DNA of 64,000 bases, taken from assembly GCF_050003625.1 (NCBI RefSeq), contig NC_134400.1, positions 189,067,726-189,131,725 on the forward strand, read 5' to 3'. The notes beneath the pieces are model-generated. The model was not told where the DNA came from. It made no database searches and saw only the letters and a list, made by a program, of their open reading frames with translations. Shown in pieces: positions 10,543 through 21,255 of the stretch (position 1 is its first letter; every line of letters starts with the position of its first letter). The stretch is from Haematobia irritans. Lineage: Eukaryota; Arthropoda; Insecta; Diptera; Muscidae. Made by a program: the position numbers and the translations under genes.

Positions 10543-11801
10543 AAGGGTGATACAGTCAAATTTTGGTCAAGGGAAAACGCGTGTAAATCGGTGAAATCGT
10601 TTATTTTAAAAATCAAATTAAATTTCTTTTTCAAGTTCAATTAGTATAAAATTCCGGAAAAATATTCAGTTAGGCTTTCGCTTTTCCAAATCCGAATTGC
10701 CGGGCCTCACGCTTGACACCTGCCATCAGATTTTGTACAGCCACCTTGTCCACCTTCTTCGCCGCAGAAAGCCAGTTTGCCTTGAACTGCTGCTCGTCCT
10801 TAGCAGTTTTTTGGTCTTCTTTAGGTTCCGCTTGACAATAGCCCAGTAATTCTCAATTGGGCGGAGCTCTGGCGTGTTGGGAGGGTTCTTGTCCTTGGGA
10901 ACCATCTGCACGTTGTTGGCGGCGTACCACTCCATGGCCTTTTTACCGTAATGGCAAGATGCCAAATCCGACCAAAACAGTAAGGAACGACCGTGTTTCT
11001 TCAGGAAAGGCAGCAGAAGTTTATTCAAACACTCTTTCACGTAAATTACTTGGTTGACAGTCCCGGAAGCTATGAAAATGCTGCTTTTCAAGCCACAGGT
11101 ACAGATGGCTTGCCAAACCAGATATTTCTTTGCTAACTTTGACAGTTTTATGTGCTTGAAAATATCTGCTACCTTTCCCCTTCCTTTTGTTGTATAAAAC
11201 TCCTGTCCCGGAAGCTGCTTGTAGTCGGCTTTGACGTAGGTTTCGTCGTCCATTACCACGCAGTCAAACTTCGTCAGAATCGTCGTGTACAGCCTCCGGG
11301 ATCGCGCTTTGGCCGTCGTATTTTGTTTATCATCGCGATTTGGAGTCACTACCTTCTTGTAAGTCGATAGTCCGGCTCGTTTTTTGGCTCGATGCACGAT
11401 TGTAGACGATACACCCAGCTTATTTGCGGCATCTCGGAGAGAGAGGTTAGGGTTTCGCTTGAAACTACCGGCAACTCTCTTTGTCGTCTCAGCGGCTTCC
11501 GGTTTTCGATTTCCCCCCGATCCAGACTTCCTGGCTGTCGACAAACGTTCCCCAAACACTTTAATTACATTTGTAACGGTTGATTTGGCAACTTTTAGCG
11601 ATTTTGCCAGCTTTGCGTGCGAGTAGCTCGGATTTTCGCGATGCGCGAGCAAAATTTTGATACGCTGCTCTTCTTGCTTGGACGGCATTTTGACAACTGA
11701 AGAGTGAATTCCAAAATCAAGGTGTGTTCAGGTTTTTTAAATGCAAAATTGAAAGAAATACGTCAAGTTTATATTGACCAAATTTTGACCGTATCACCCT
11801 T
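10543..11801 (-). mobile_element. DD37E (Tc1/mariner superfamily) transposon, complete with terminal repeats
   Basis: The left end reads AAGGGTGATACAGTCAAATT and the reverse complement of the right end reads AAGGGTGATACGGTCAAAAT: inverted repeats of at least 28 bp with three mismatches. TA dinucleotides at 10541-10542 and 11802-11803 are the expected target duplication. The element is 1259 bp, has one transposase gene on the minus strand, and is inserted inside the 29-bp array. Complete ends and a single lesion in the gene suggest fairly recent activity. Confidence 0.92.
10670..11688 (-). pseudogene. DD37E transposase with a single frameshift near its C-terminus
   Basis: The frame opens at ATG 11688 with MPSKQEEQRIKILLAHRENP, a paired helix-turn-helix N-terminal DNA-binding region (to about residue 110). 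The catalytic core follows: first aspartate in VVMDDETYVKADY, second in FWSDLASCHYG, and glutamate in LRPIENYW. Counting 37 residues between the second aspartate and the glutamate gives DD37E, the class described in mosquitoes and other insects. After NLKKTKK the frame shifts at a run of six A (10807-10812 on the plus strand). The alternative frame continues with family-like sequence to a stop at 10670-10672, for a length of about 339 residues. The lesion is equivalent to loss of one A, so it could be a true mutation, an assembly slip in a homopolymer, or a -1 slippage site. Otherwise the catalytic triad is complete. Confidence 0.85.
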
Positions 11802-12770
11802 TATTTCTATAGAAAATTTTGTCAAAATTTTATATCTATAGAAAATGTTGTCAACATTTTATTTCCATAGACACATTTGTCAAAATTTTATTGCAATAGA
11901 AAATTTTGTCAAAATTTTATTGCAATAGAAAATTTTGTCAAAATTTTATTTATATAGAAAATTTCGTCAAAATTTTATTTATATGGAAAATTTTGTCAAA
12001 ATTTTATTTATATAGAAAATTTTGTCAAAATGTTATTTCCATAGAAAATTTTGTCAAAATTTTATTTCTATAGAAAATTCCGTCAAAAATTTTATTTCTA
12101 TAAAAAAATTTGCCAAAATTTTATTTCTATCGAAAATTTTGTCCAAATTTTATTTCTATAGAAAACTTTGTCTAACTTTTATTTGTATAGAAAATTTTGT
12201 CTAAATTTTATATCTATAGAAAATTTTGTCAAAATTGTATTTCCATAGAAAAATTTGTCAAAATTTTATTGCTATAGAAAATGTTGTCAAAATTTTATTG
12301 ATATAGCAATTTTTGTCAAACTTTTATTTCAAATTTTTTTTCTATAGAAAATGTTGTCAGCATTTTTTATAAAGAAAATTTTGTCAAAGTTTTATATCAA
12401 TAGAAAATTTTGTCAAAATTTTATTTCTATAGAAAATGTTGTCAAAATTTTATTTCCATAGACAAATTTTTCAAAATTTTATTGCAATAGAAAATTTTGT
12501 CAACATTTTATTGATATAGCAATTTTTGTAAAAATTTTATTTCTATAGAAAATTTTGTCTAAATTTGCTTTCCAAAGAAAATTTTGTCAAAATTTTATTT
12601 CCATAGAAAATTTTGTCAAAATTTTATTTCTATCGAAAATTTTGTCAAAATTTTATTTCTATAGAAAATTTTGTCAAAATTTTATTTCTATAGCAAATAT
12701 TGTCAAAATTTTATTTCTATAGAAAACTTTGTATAAATTTTGTTTCTATAGAAAATGTTGTAAAAATTGT

Positions 12771-13025
12771 TTTTTTATTTATTTATTTATTTCAGTCTTT
12801 GGATTTGCATTACAATCCTTACAGACTAAGCTTATAACTAAAACAAATAAGTAAAGTCTAAAGTCGGGCGCCTTCACCATTATGTAGACCAAAATTTGTG
12901 TTACCATCTCAACTCCTTCAAATTTGTTGGGAGTTATTATCATGGTTTATATTCCCATATACAAAATCGCTAGAATTAAAAATTAAATCGGCTAACCCCC
13001 TGGGATGAAGCACAATATTAGTAAA
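12771..13025 (-). mobile_element. Strongly diverged end of a family A helentron-like element
   Basis: AAATAAGTAAAGTCTAAAGT followed by CGGGCGCC and a TTTGTTGGGAG stretch resembles the end of family A (AAGTAAGGAAAGTCTAAAGT, then hairpin). The usual TATACCCTGCACC is not intact and no internal repeats follow. It is succeeded directly by a better preserved copy. Confidence 0.4.
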
Positions 13026-14548
13026 AAACAAGTAAGGAAAGTCTAAAGTTGGGCGGGGCCGACTATATTATACCCTGCACCAAATTTTCGATACCATATC
13101 ACATCCGTCAAATGTGTTGGGTGCTATATGTAAAGGTTTGCCAAAATACATACATTTAAATATCACTCGATGTGGACAGAATTTGATTTTTTACAAAATC
13201 TATAGACTCAAAATTTAAGTTGGCTAATGCACTAGGGTGGAACACAATTTTAATAAAAAAAAATATGGGAAACATTTAAATCTGAAGCAATTTTAAGGAA
13301 ACTTCGCAAATGTTTATTTATGATTTATCGCTCGATATATATGTATTAGAAGTTTAGGAAAATTAGAGTCGTTTTTACAACTTTTCGACTAAGCAGTGGC
13401 GATTTAACAAGGAAAATGTTGGTATTTTGACCATTTTTATCGAAATCAGAAAAACATATATATGGGAGCTATATCTAAATCTGAACCGATTTCAATCAAA
13501 TTTGGCACACATGACTATATTACTAATTGTACTCCTAGTGCAAAATTTCAACCAAATTGGACCAAAACTCTGGCTTCTGGGGCCATAAAAGTCCATATCG
13601 GGCGAAAAATATATATGGAATCTATATCTAAATCTGAACCGATTTCAATCAAATTCGGCACATATGACTATACTACCAATTGTACTCCTTGTGCAAAGTT
13701 TCAAGCTAATCGGGATAAAACTCTGGCTTCTGGGTCCATATAAGTGCATATCAGGCGAAAGATATATATGGGAGCTATATCTAAATCTGAATCGATTTCA
13801 ACCAAATTTGGCACGCATAGCCATAATGCTAAATCTACTCCCTGTGCAAAATTTCAACCGAAGTGGGCCAAAACTCTGGCTTTTAGGACCATATTAGTCC
13901 ATATCGGGCGAAAGATATATATGGGAGCTATATCTAAATCTGAACCGATTTCAATCAAATTTTGCACACTTGACTATACTACTAATTGTACTCCTAGTGC
14001 AAAATTTAAACCAAATTCGGCCAAAAATCTGGCTTCTGGGGCCATATAAGTCCATATCGGGCGAAAGATATATATGGGAGCTATATCTAAATCTGAACCG
14101 ATTTCAATCAAATTTGGCACACTTGACTATACGACTAAGTGTTATGTTTGTACAAAATTTCAAGGAAGTCGGTATAAAACTCTGGCTGCTGGGTCCATAT
14201 TAGTGCATATCGGGCGAAAGATATATATGGGAGCTATATCTAAATCTGAACCGATTTCTTCCAAAATCAATAGGGTTCTATTCTGACACAAATTAGGAAC
14301 ATGTGCCAAATTTGAAGGCGATTGGACTTAAATTGCGACCTAGACTTTGATCACAAAAATGTGTTCACAGACAGACGGACGGAGGGACGGACAGACGGAC
14401 GGACAGACGTACATGGTTATATCGACTCAGGGACCCACCCTGAGCATTATTGCCAAATACACCATGTGTCTATCTCGTCTCCTTCTGGGTGTTACAAACA
14501 TATGCACTAACTTATAATACCCTGTTCCACAGTGTGGCGCAGGGTATA
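13026..14548 (-). mobile_element. Helentron-like element, family A, copy 2
   Basis: Opposite orientation to the copy at 6709. It opens with AACAAGTAAGGAAAGTCTAA and the hairpin GTTGGGCGGGGCCGAC at about 13049. TATACCCTGCACC follows at about 13069. Six units of the ~153-bp repeat follow (GGGAGCTATATCTAAATCTG at about 13463, 13770, 13922, 14076 and 14229, plus one variant). Then come a GACGGACGG/GACAGACGG microsatellite at about 14375-14408 and the end ACACTGTGG-type palindrome with GGCGCAGGGTATAAA. No protein is encoded; the MGAISKSEPISIKFGT frames come from the repeat. Confidence 0.8.
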
Positions 14549-15972
14549 AATATGGGAAATATAAAGCTAGAGCAATTTTGATGCAATTGTACAAAAGAAC
14601 ATTTATGATTTATCGGGCGATACATATGTATTCGATATATAAGACAATTTGAGTAATATTTACAATTTTTGCTACTCAGCAGTGACGATTTTACAAGGAT
14701 ATTGGTTAAATCTCGCCAAGATATGTGGCCAATTGTGGAATGTGATATATTTCCACAAGTCGGAGCTTAATTTATAATTCGACCATTCTGTGGAAAGTTT
14801 GGCATTACAGTGTATAGGATATGACTACGAAATGGGGAAATCGTCACAGAATTTTGTGTAAAATGTGGGTATTTTGGCCATACTAAATCAAGATGGCACA
14901 CTTAAATAGCATATTAAATGTATTCTCTGTGGAAACTATCGAGTCAATTGGAGGAAACTCCCATTGAAAATGGGTCTAAAATACGAAACATTTTACCATA
15001 TTTCCCCTACTCTGGCGTACATATATATGTGAGCTATATCTAAATATGAACCGATTTTGACCAAATTTGACATACATAATTAGAATAATAATCCTGCGCT
15101 CTCAGCAAAAAACGTAAATGGGAGAATAATTTTGGCCTCGTGGTCATATGGGTGTAATTCGGGCGAAAGCTATATATGGGAGATATATCTAAATCTGAAC
15201 CGATTTCAATCAAATTTGGCACACTTGACTATACTGCTAATTGTACTCCTAGTGCAAAATTTCAACCAAATTGGGCCAAAATTCTGGCTTCTAGGAACAT
15301 ATTAGTTCATATCTAATCGGGATAAAACTCTGGCTTCTGGGGCCATATATATAAGTGCATATCGGGCGAAAGATATATATGGGAGCTATATCTAAATCTG
15401 AACCGATTTCTTCCAAAATCAATAGGGTTCTATTCTGACCCAAAAAAGGAACACGTGCCAAATTTGAAGGCGATTGGACTTAAGTTGCGACCTAGACTTG
15501 GATCACAAAAATGTGTTCACAGACAGACGGACGGACGGACAGACGGACATGGTTATATCGACTCAGGGAACCACCCTGAGCATTATTGCCGAAGCCACCA
15601 TATGTCTAGCTCGTCTCCTTCTGGGTGTTACAAACATATGCACTAACAGTGTGGCGCAGGGTATAAATATGGGAAATATGAAGCTAGAGCAATTTTGATG
15701 CAATTGTACAAAAGAACATTTACGATTTAGTTGTAATCGCTTCAGATTTCGATATAGCTTCCATATATATATGTTTTTCCGATTTGGGCAAAAATGGCCG
15801 AAATTCACACATTATCCTTATAAAATCGCCATTGCTAAGTCGAAAAATTGTAAAAATGATTGTCGACCGATAAATCATAAATACACTTTTACGAAGTTGC
15901 CTCAAAATTGGTTCAGATTTATATCTTTCCTATATTTATACCCTTCACCACTACTGTGGTACAAGGTGTAAT
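14549..15972 (-). mobile_element. Mosaic of truncated family A helentron-like copies
   Basis: Two partial copies are joined. The first (to about 15670) has fewer internal repeats, a GACGGACGGAC microsatellite at about 15525 and the end GTGTGGCGCAGGGTATAAAT. The second (from about 15671) contains the conserved inner segment AAAATCGCCATTGCTAAGTC and ends at a TATACCCTTCACCACTACTG variant, with a GTGGTACAAGGTGTAATAAG complement. Both share GAAGCTAGAGCAATTTTGAT near their starts, so they belong to a subfamily distinct from copies 1, 4 and 5. Confidence 0.65.
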
Positions 15973-15984
15973 AAGTTTGTGCAT

Positions 15985-16300
15985 TTGTACACCCTCAAAA
16001 AAAAAAAATCGCTTCTCTAACATATCTTCCAAACATATTTTGCAGGAAGCACATTGAATATTGAATACTGCCGAAACATTAATATGTTTGTTTTATGTGA
16101 ACATATTATATATTTGGAAGCATTTTGAGCCCAAAAATATTATATGCTTGGAAGAATTTTTCCCAAAGAAGATTGTGCTCATTCCCTCACATAATTTTCA
16201 CTTCCACGAAATTTTTTAGTTCTTGGCACCTTTTTCTGTAATACAAATAATGTTGACGAAATTATTCAATTTTATACATTTTTTAAATTTTACCTTTCGC
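15985..16300. mobile_element. AT-rich CACCCTCAAAAAA-type element, probably a MITE
   Basis: Starts CACCCTCAAAAAAAA and contains several copies of an ACATATT/AATATGT word in both orientations (AACATATTATATATTTGG, AATATTATATGCTTGG), giving a foldback character. There is no coding potential. Boundaries and superfamily are unclear; the stretch abuts the two tRNA-like heads at 16309-16535. Confidence 0.35.
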
Positions 16301-16308
16301 CTGGACGC

Positions 16309-16365
16309 AGAATCGAACCGAGGACCATACAGTTTGTAAGCCTACACACCAGTAGACAATTATCG
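16309..16365 (-). mobile_element. tRNA-like SINE head, family 2, minus strand
   Basis: On the minus strand an A-box-like TGGTGTGTAGG is followed at tRNA-like distance by a good B box, GGTTCGATTCT, and then GCGTCCAGGCG. Several bases of tRNA pairing are lost, so it is not a functional tRNA gene. It is a different family from the SINE at 1112. Confidence 0.4.
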
Positions 16366-16448
16366 TTATAAGTTACATTTATATAGCATAGTTTGCAGCG
16401 CCCACGAGCCCATGCAAATATAACATTATTTAACAGAAACATATATTT

Positions 16449-16535
16449 GTTGGCCACGTGGAGCAGTGGTTAGCATGTCTGCCTTGCATGCAAAGGATCG
16501 TGGGTTCAATCCCTGCTCCGACCGAACAGCAATTT
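16449..16535 (+). mobile_element. tRNA-like SINE head, family 3
   Basis: A-box-like TGGAGCAGTGGTTAGCATG and B box GGGTTCAATCCC are separated by a CTGCCTTGCATGCAAAGG stem-loop, followed by CTGCTCCGACCGAACAGC and then a T run. The head is close to that of the SINE at 1112 (same GACCGAACA after the B box) but lacks its body and CCTAA tail. It could be a short SINE subfamily ending in T-rich sequence. Confidence 0.5.
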
Positions 16536-16671
16536 TTTTTTAATTTACACACTTATATTTATACTATATTCAATTTTTATAATGAAACTTCGAAATGTGG
16601 TTTATTAAAGATTTACAGTTAGAAGCAGTGCTTGATATAAACGAAATGGACTGAACTTTTTGATCAAATAT

Positions 16672-17797
16672 TATTATACCCTGCGCCACACTGTGGAACA
16701 GGGTATTATAAGTTAGTGCATATGTTTGTAACACCCAGAAGGAGACGAGATAGACACATGGTGTCTTTGGCAATAACGCTCAGGGTGGGTCCCTGAGTCG
16801 ATATAACCATGTCCGTCTGTCCGTCCGTCCGTCTGTCTGTCTGTGAACACATTTTTGTGATCAAAGTCTAGGTCGCAATTTAAGTCCAATCGCCTTCAAA
16901 TTTGGCACATGATCCTAATTTGGGTCAGAATAGAACCCTATTGATTTTGGAAGAAATCGGTTCAAATTTAGATATAGCTCCCATATATATCTTTCGCCCG
17001 ATATGCACTAATATGGACCCAGCAGCCAGTGTTTTATACCGATTTGTTTGAAATTTTGTACAAATATAACACTTAGTCGTATAGTCAAGTGTGCAAAATT
17101 TGATTGAAATCAGTTCCGACTTAGATATAGCTCCCATATATATCTTTCGCCCGATATGGACTAATATGGTCCTAAAAGCCAGAGTTTTGGCCCAATTTGG
17201 TTAAAATTGTGCACAGGGAGTAGATTTAGCTTTGTAGCTATGCGTGCGAAATTTGGTTGAAATCGATTCAGATTTAGATATAGCTCCCATATATATCTTT
17301 CGCCCGATATGCACTTATATGGACCCAGAAGCCAGAGTTTTATCCCGATTAGCTTGAAACTTTGCACAAGGAGTAAAATTGGTAGTATAGTCATGTGTGC
17401 CAAATTTGATTGAAATCGGTTTAGATTTAGATATAGCTCCCATATATATCTTTCACCCGATATGGACTAATACGGTCCCAGAAGCCAGAGTTTTGGCCCA
17501 ATTTGGTTGAAATTTTGCACTAGGAGTACAATTAGTAATATAGTCATGTGTGCCAAATTTTATTGAAATCGGTTCAGATTTAGATGTAGCTCCCATATAT
17601 ATGTTTTTCTGATTTCGATAAAAATGGTTAAAATACCAACATTTTCCTTGTTAAATCGCCACTGCTTAGTCGAAAAGTTGTAAAAATGACTCTAATTTTC
17701 CTAAACTTCCAATACATATATATCGAGCGATAAATCATAAATAAACTTTTGCGAAGTTTCCTTAAAATTGCTTCAGATTTAAATGTTTCCCATATTT
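16672..17797 (+). mobile_element. Helentron-like element, family A, copy 4 (right end missing)
   Basis: Left end TATACCCTGCGCCACACTGTGG, microsatellite GTCCGTCCGTCCGTCTGTCT at about 16817, then four to five ~153-bp repeats and the conserved segment AAATCGCCACTGCTTAGTCG. It stops at TTAAATGTTTCCCATATTTA, where copy 5 begins, so the usual hairpin end is lost. Tandem head-to-tail placement with copy 5 suggests nested insertion or recombination between copies. Confidence 0.75.
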
Positions 17798-19622
17798 ATA
17801 CCCTGCGCCACACTGTGGAACAGGGTATTATAAGTTAGTGCATATGTTTGTAACACACAGAAGGAGACGAGATAGACACATGGTGTCTTTGGCAATAATG
17901 CTCAGGGTGGGTCCCTGAGTCGATATAACCATGTCCGTCTGTCCGTCCGTCCGTCCGTCTGTCTGTGAACACATTTTTGTGATCAAAATCTAGGGCGCAA
18001 TTTAAGTCCAATCGCCTTCAAATTTGGCATATGTTCCTAATTTGGGTCAGAATAGAACCCTACTGATTTTGAAAGAAATCGGTTCAGATTTAGATATAGC
18101 TCCCATATATATCTTTCGCCCGATATGGACTTATATGGCCCCAGTAGCCAGATTTTTGGCCGAATTTGGTTGAAATTTTGCACTAGGAGTACAATTAGTA
18201 GTATAGTCAAGTGTGCTGATTGAAATCGGTTCAGATTTAGATATAGCTCCCATATATATCTTTCGCCCGATATGGACTAATATGGACCTAAAAGCCAGAG
18301 TTTTGGCCCAATTTGGTTGAAATTTTGCACAGGGAGTAGATTTAGCATTATGGCTATGTGTGCCAAATTTGGTTGAAATCGATTCAGATTTAGATATAGC
18401 TCCCATATATATCTTTCGCCTGATATGCACTTATATGGACCCAGAAGCCAGAGTTTTATCCCGATTAGCTTGAAACTTTGCACAAGGAGTACAATTGGTA
18501 GTATAGTCATATGTGATAAATTTGATTGAAATCGGTTCAGATTAGATATAGATCCCATATATATCTTTCGCCCGATATGGACTTATATGGCCCCAGAAGC
18601 CAGATTTTTGGCCGAATTTGGTTTAAATTTTGCACTAGGAGTACAATTAGTAGTATAGTCAAGTGTGCAAAATTTGATTGAAATCGGTTCAGATTTAGAT
18701 ATAGCTCCCATATATATCTTTCGCCTGATATGGACTAATATGGTCCTCAAAGCCAGAGTTTTGGCCCAATTTGGTTGAAATTTTTCACAGGGAGTAGATT
18801 TAGCATTGTAGCTACGCGTGCCAAATTTGGTTGAAATCGATTCAGATTTAGATATAGCTCCCATATATACCTTTCACCCGATATGGACTTATATGGCCCC
18901 AGAAGCCAGAGTTTTGGCCCAATTTGTTTGAAATTTTGCACTAGGAGTACAATTAGTAGTGCAGTTAAGTGTGCAAAATTTCATTGAAATCGGTTCAGAT
19001 TTAGATATAGCTCCCATATATAGCTTTCGCCCGATTTACACTCATATGACCACAGAGGCCAATTTTTTGCTCCGATTTAGTTTAAATTTTGCACAGGGAG
19101 TAGAATTAGCATTGTTGCTATGCGTGCCAAATTTGGTTGAAATCGGTTCAGATTTAGATATAGCTCCCATATATATGTTTTTCTGATTTCGACAAAAATG
19201 GTCAAAATACCAATATTTTCCTTGTAAAATCGCCACTGCTTAGTCGAAAAGTTGTAAAAATGACTCTTATTTTCCTAAACTTCTAATACATATATATCGA
19301 GCAATAAATCATAAATAAACTTTTGCGAAGTTTCCTTAAAATTGCTTCAGATTTAAATGTTTCCCATATTTTTTTTTTACTAACATTGTGTTCCACCCTA
19401 GTGCATTAGCCGACTTAAATTTTGAGTCTATAGATTTTGTAGAAGTCTATCAAATTCTGTCCAGATCAAGTGATACTTAAATGTATGTATTTGGGACAAA
19501 TCTTTATATATAGCACCCAACATATTTGACGGATGTGATATGGTATCGAAAATTTGGATCTACAAGTGGTGCAGGGTATAATATAGTCGGCCCTGCCCGA
19601 CTTTAGACTTTCCTTACATGTT
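17798..19622 (+). mobile_element. Helentron-like element, family A, copy 5 (complete)
   Basis: Starts TATACCCTGCGCCACACTGTGG and continues with a GTCCGTCCGTCCGTCCGTCT microsatellite at about 17941 and about eight ~153-bp repeats. Then come the non-repetitive segment containing AAATCGCCACTGCTTAGTCG and the end GGTGCAGGGTATAATATAGTCGG, a CCCTGCCCGAC hairpin, and TTTAGACTTTCCTTAC. It has the largest repeat number of the copies here. No coding sequence. Confidence 0.8.
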
Positions 19623-19855
19623 TTTTACTAACATTGTATTCTACCTCAGGGCATTAGCCGACTTAAATTTAAAGTCCATAAGTATTGTAAAGCTCTGTCC
19701 ATATCTGGTCAGACATACAGAATATATATGGGTGTATATAGCATCCAACACTTTGGACGGATTTGATATGGTATCGAAAATGTGAATCTTCAAAGTGGTG
19801 CAGGGTATAATATAGTCGGCTCCGCCCGACTTTAGACTTTCCAGACTTGTTTTAA
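19623..19855 (+). mobile_element. Helentron-like family A right-end fragment
   Basis: A short, diverged piece with ACTAACATTGTATTCTACCT, GATTTGATATGGTATCGAAA, GTGGTGCAGGGTATAATATA, a CGGCTCCGCCCGAC hairpin and ACTTTAGACTTTCC. It contains no internal repeats or microsatellite. It lies directly after copy 5 in the same orientation. Confidence 0.7.
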
Positions 19856-20091
19856 CTTAAAGAAGTGGTCACTTTTTTTCTGGGTGCAATGTATTCTGTG
19901 CATGGTTTATGATTACCATAAAATATAGTGGCGCCTGTAAGTAGGCAACAATTTTGATTGGAATTTTTGTAAACATAGACGGTGACTTAGCAAAGAATGC
20001 ATAGATAGTTTGACAACCTTTACTCTTGTTTTATTTATCACCATTCTATAATTAATATAATAATTTTGTTTTTAAATTCCTCCCCCCTTAG

Positions 20092-20336
20092 GTCTTGAAA
20101 ATGAACATTTCTGGGTCTCTGGTACCGATTTAGCCGATGAGGGTAATTTCTTCTGGTTGTCTACTGGTCGTCCCATAACATTTACCAACTGGAATGCTGG
20201 CGAACCCAATAACTATCGCTATGACAATGGTGAAGAGGAAAATTGTCTAGAGTTGTGGAATCGTGATGGCAAAGGCTTAAAATGGAATGATTCTCCATGC
20301 AGTTTTGAGACCTATTTCGTTTGCGAAGCCTCATAA
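20092..20336 (+). CDS. C-type lectin domain, C-terminal coding exon, copy 2
   Basis: A pyrimidine tract (TCCTCCCCCCTTAG) places the 3' splice site at 20091. The exon starts in the same codon phase as the copy at 9201. Its 80 complete codons (20094-20333) end at TAA 20334-20336. It keeps EPN (37-39), ENC (49-51), WND (64-66) and cysteines 69 and 77. It differs from copy 1 at only six of the first 78 residues (2 Gly/Glu, 8 Ile/Val, 22 Met/Leu, 41 Phe/Tyr, 44 Glu/Asp, 52 Met/Leu) and in the last residues (Glu-Ala-Ser versus Glu-Val-Gln-Pro). Many silent differences with conservative changes indicate selection on the protein in both copies. No ATG in this frame precedes it, so it needs an upstream exon. 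It is either an alternative last exon of the same gene or the last exon of a duplicated gene whose first exons are not visible. Confidence 0.88.
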
Positions 20337-20833
20337 GGAGCAATAATTTTTATAGAAACATATAAAATACCTTTTTTTATGTATAAATATAAACGAGAAA
20401 TTTTCACATTTAATTTTTAAAATTTTTTAGAAAATTTTTATATGTTGAACATTTTGTTATTGCCATATTTTTATTAACGATAATATTTTATTTTATTTTA
20501 TTTTACTATTTTCTTTCCTTACAAAAAGAAACATCGAAGTAAATTTTATTATAAATAACATTTCTGGTTAGTTTTAAGATTAAATGAAAATAAAAAAAAA
20601 AATAAAAAACGATTAAGGCAAAGTATCAATGGTATAGAAATCCACCTAAAATACTTTGCCTTAAGTCCCTTTTAGGTTTATTTAATATAATTAATAAAAT
20701 CTTATAGTAGCTCCTAAAAAAGGATTTGTTAGTGATTTTCTTGATATTTATTTCGACTGTCTAGATTAAGGTTTTCTGAATGGTTTAACTGTACTAGGGT
20801 TTTCAAAAACAAACCAACAATTCGTTTAATTTT
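20337..20833 (+). other. Probable 3' untranslated and flanking DNA of lectin exon copy 2
   Basis: Very AT-rich and without reading frames. AATAAA-like signals are present (for example TTAATAAAATC near 20691). A long inverted pair, AAGGCAAAGTATC at about 20616 and ATACTTTGCCTTAAG at about 20650, could form a hairpin in the transcript. Confidence 0.4.
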
Positions 20834-20975
20834 GACCGAGCATTAAAAAATTTTTCAGCGATGGCTTATCCCCTCCCAGAAATGTTGGTAATATTTCTGG
20901 GGGATTTCTTAGCTTCGCTGAGAGGGTTTCACCGTGATATGAAATACGGTTGGGACTCGGTATTTCATAGCACAC
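20834..20975 (+). mobile_element. Old, diverged SINE fragment
   Basis: GACCGAGCAT, an A/T run, TTTTTCAGCGATGGCTTATC, AATGTTGGTAATATTTCTGG, TTTCACCGTGATATGAAATA and GGACTCGGTATTTCATAG follow the order of the SINE family at 1112 downstream of its B box. The A and B boxes and the tail are missing. It is much more diverged than the copies at 1-6 kb. Confidence 0.5.
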
Positions 20976-21255
20976 ACACACTCAAAGAAATTTTCATTGA
21001 AATTGAGGCATTGATACAATGAAACGTTACCATTCAGACGATGGCAATCTTAACAGTACGAAACGAAATGAAAAATTAAATGAAAAATTTGATTGTATTT
21101 ACCAAATTGTTTCATTGCCTAAATTTTAATGACACATATTATTGTCAGTACAGAATCCGGCAACGCTCAATGCTGGCCTTGGCAAAGATCACAAAAATTG
21201 GTCCATATCGATCCCCAGATTCGGCTTGCGGAGACTCTTGAAGGTGGTGTTAGTA

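Larger units (their letters stand above)
10405..12770 (+). repeat. 29-bp palindromic array, block 1 (forward)
   Basis: Tandem units of 29 bases: the palindrome TTTCTATAGAAA overlapping the near-palindrome AAAATTTTGTCAAAATTTT, then A. Orientation is defined by GTC between the two AAAATTTT halves. Units here are fairly diverged (TATATAGAAA, CCATAGAAA, TTGCAATAGAAA variants). The block is split by the DD37E transposon at 10543-11801, which landed at a TA inside the array. The array gives rise to meaningless open frames rich in KFYFYRKFCQNF. Confidence 0.9.

Noticed and set aside
1112..16535. Possible genuine tRNA genes at the GGTTCGATTCC sites
   Set aside because: Acceptor and other stems do not pair well, the heads are followed by SINE bodies, and copies have target duplications; they are retroposons.
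13462..19236. Many frames reading MGAISKSEPISIKFGT and ELYLNLNRFQPN
   Set aside because: They arise because the ~153-bp helentron-like unit is a multiple of three and free of stops in some frames; both strands and several registers are open at once.
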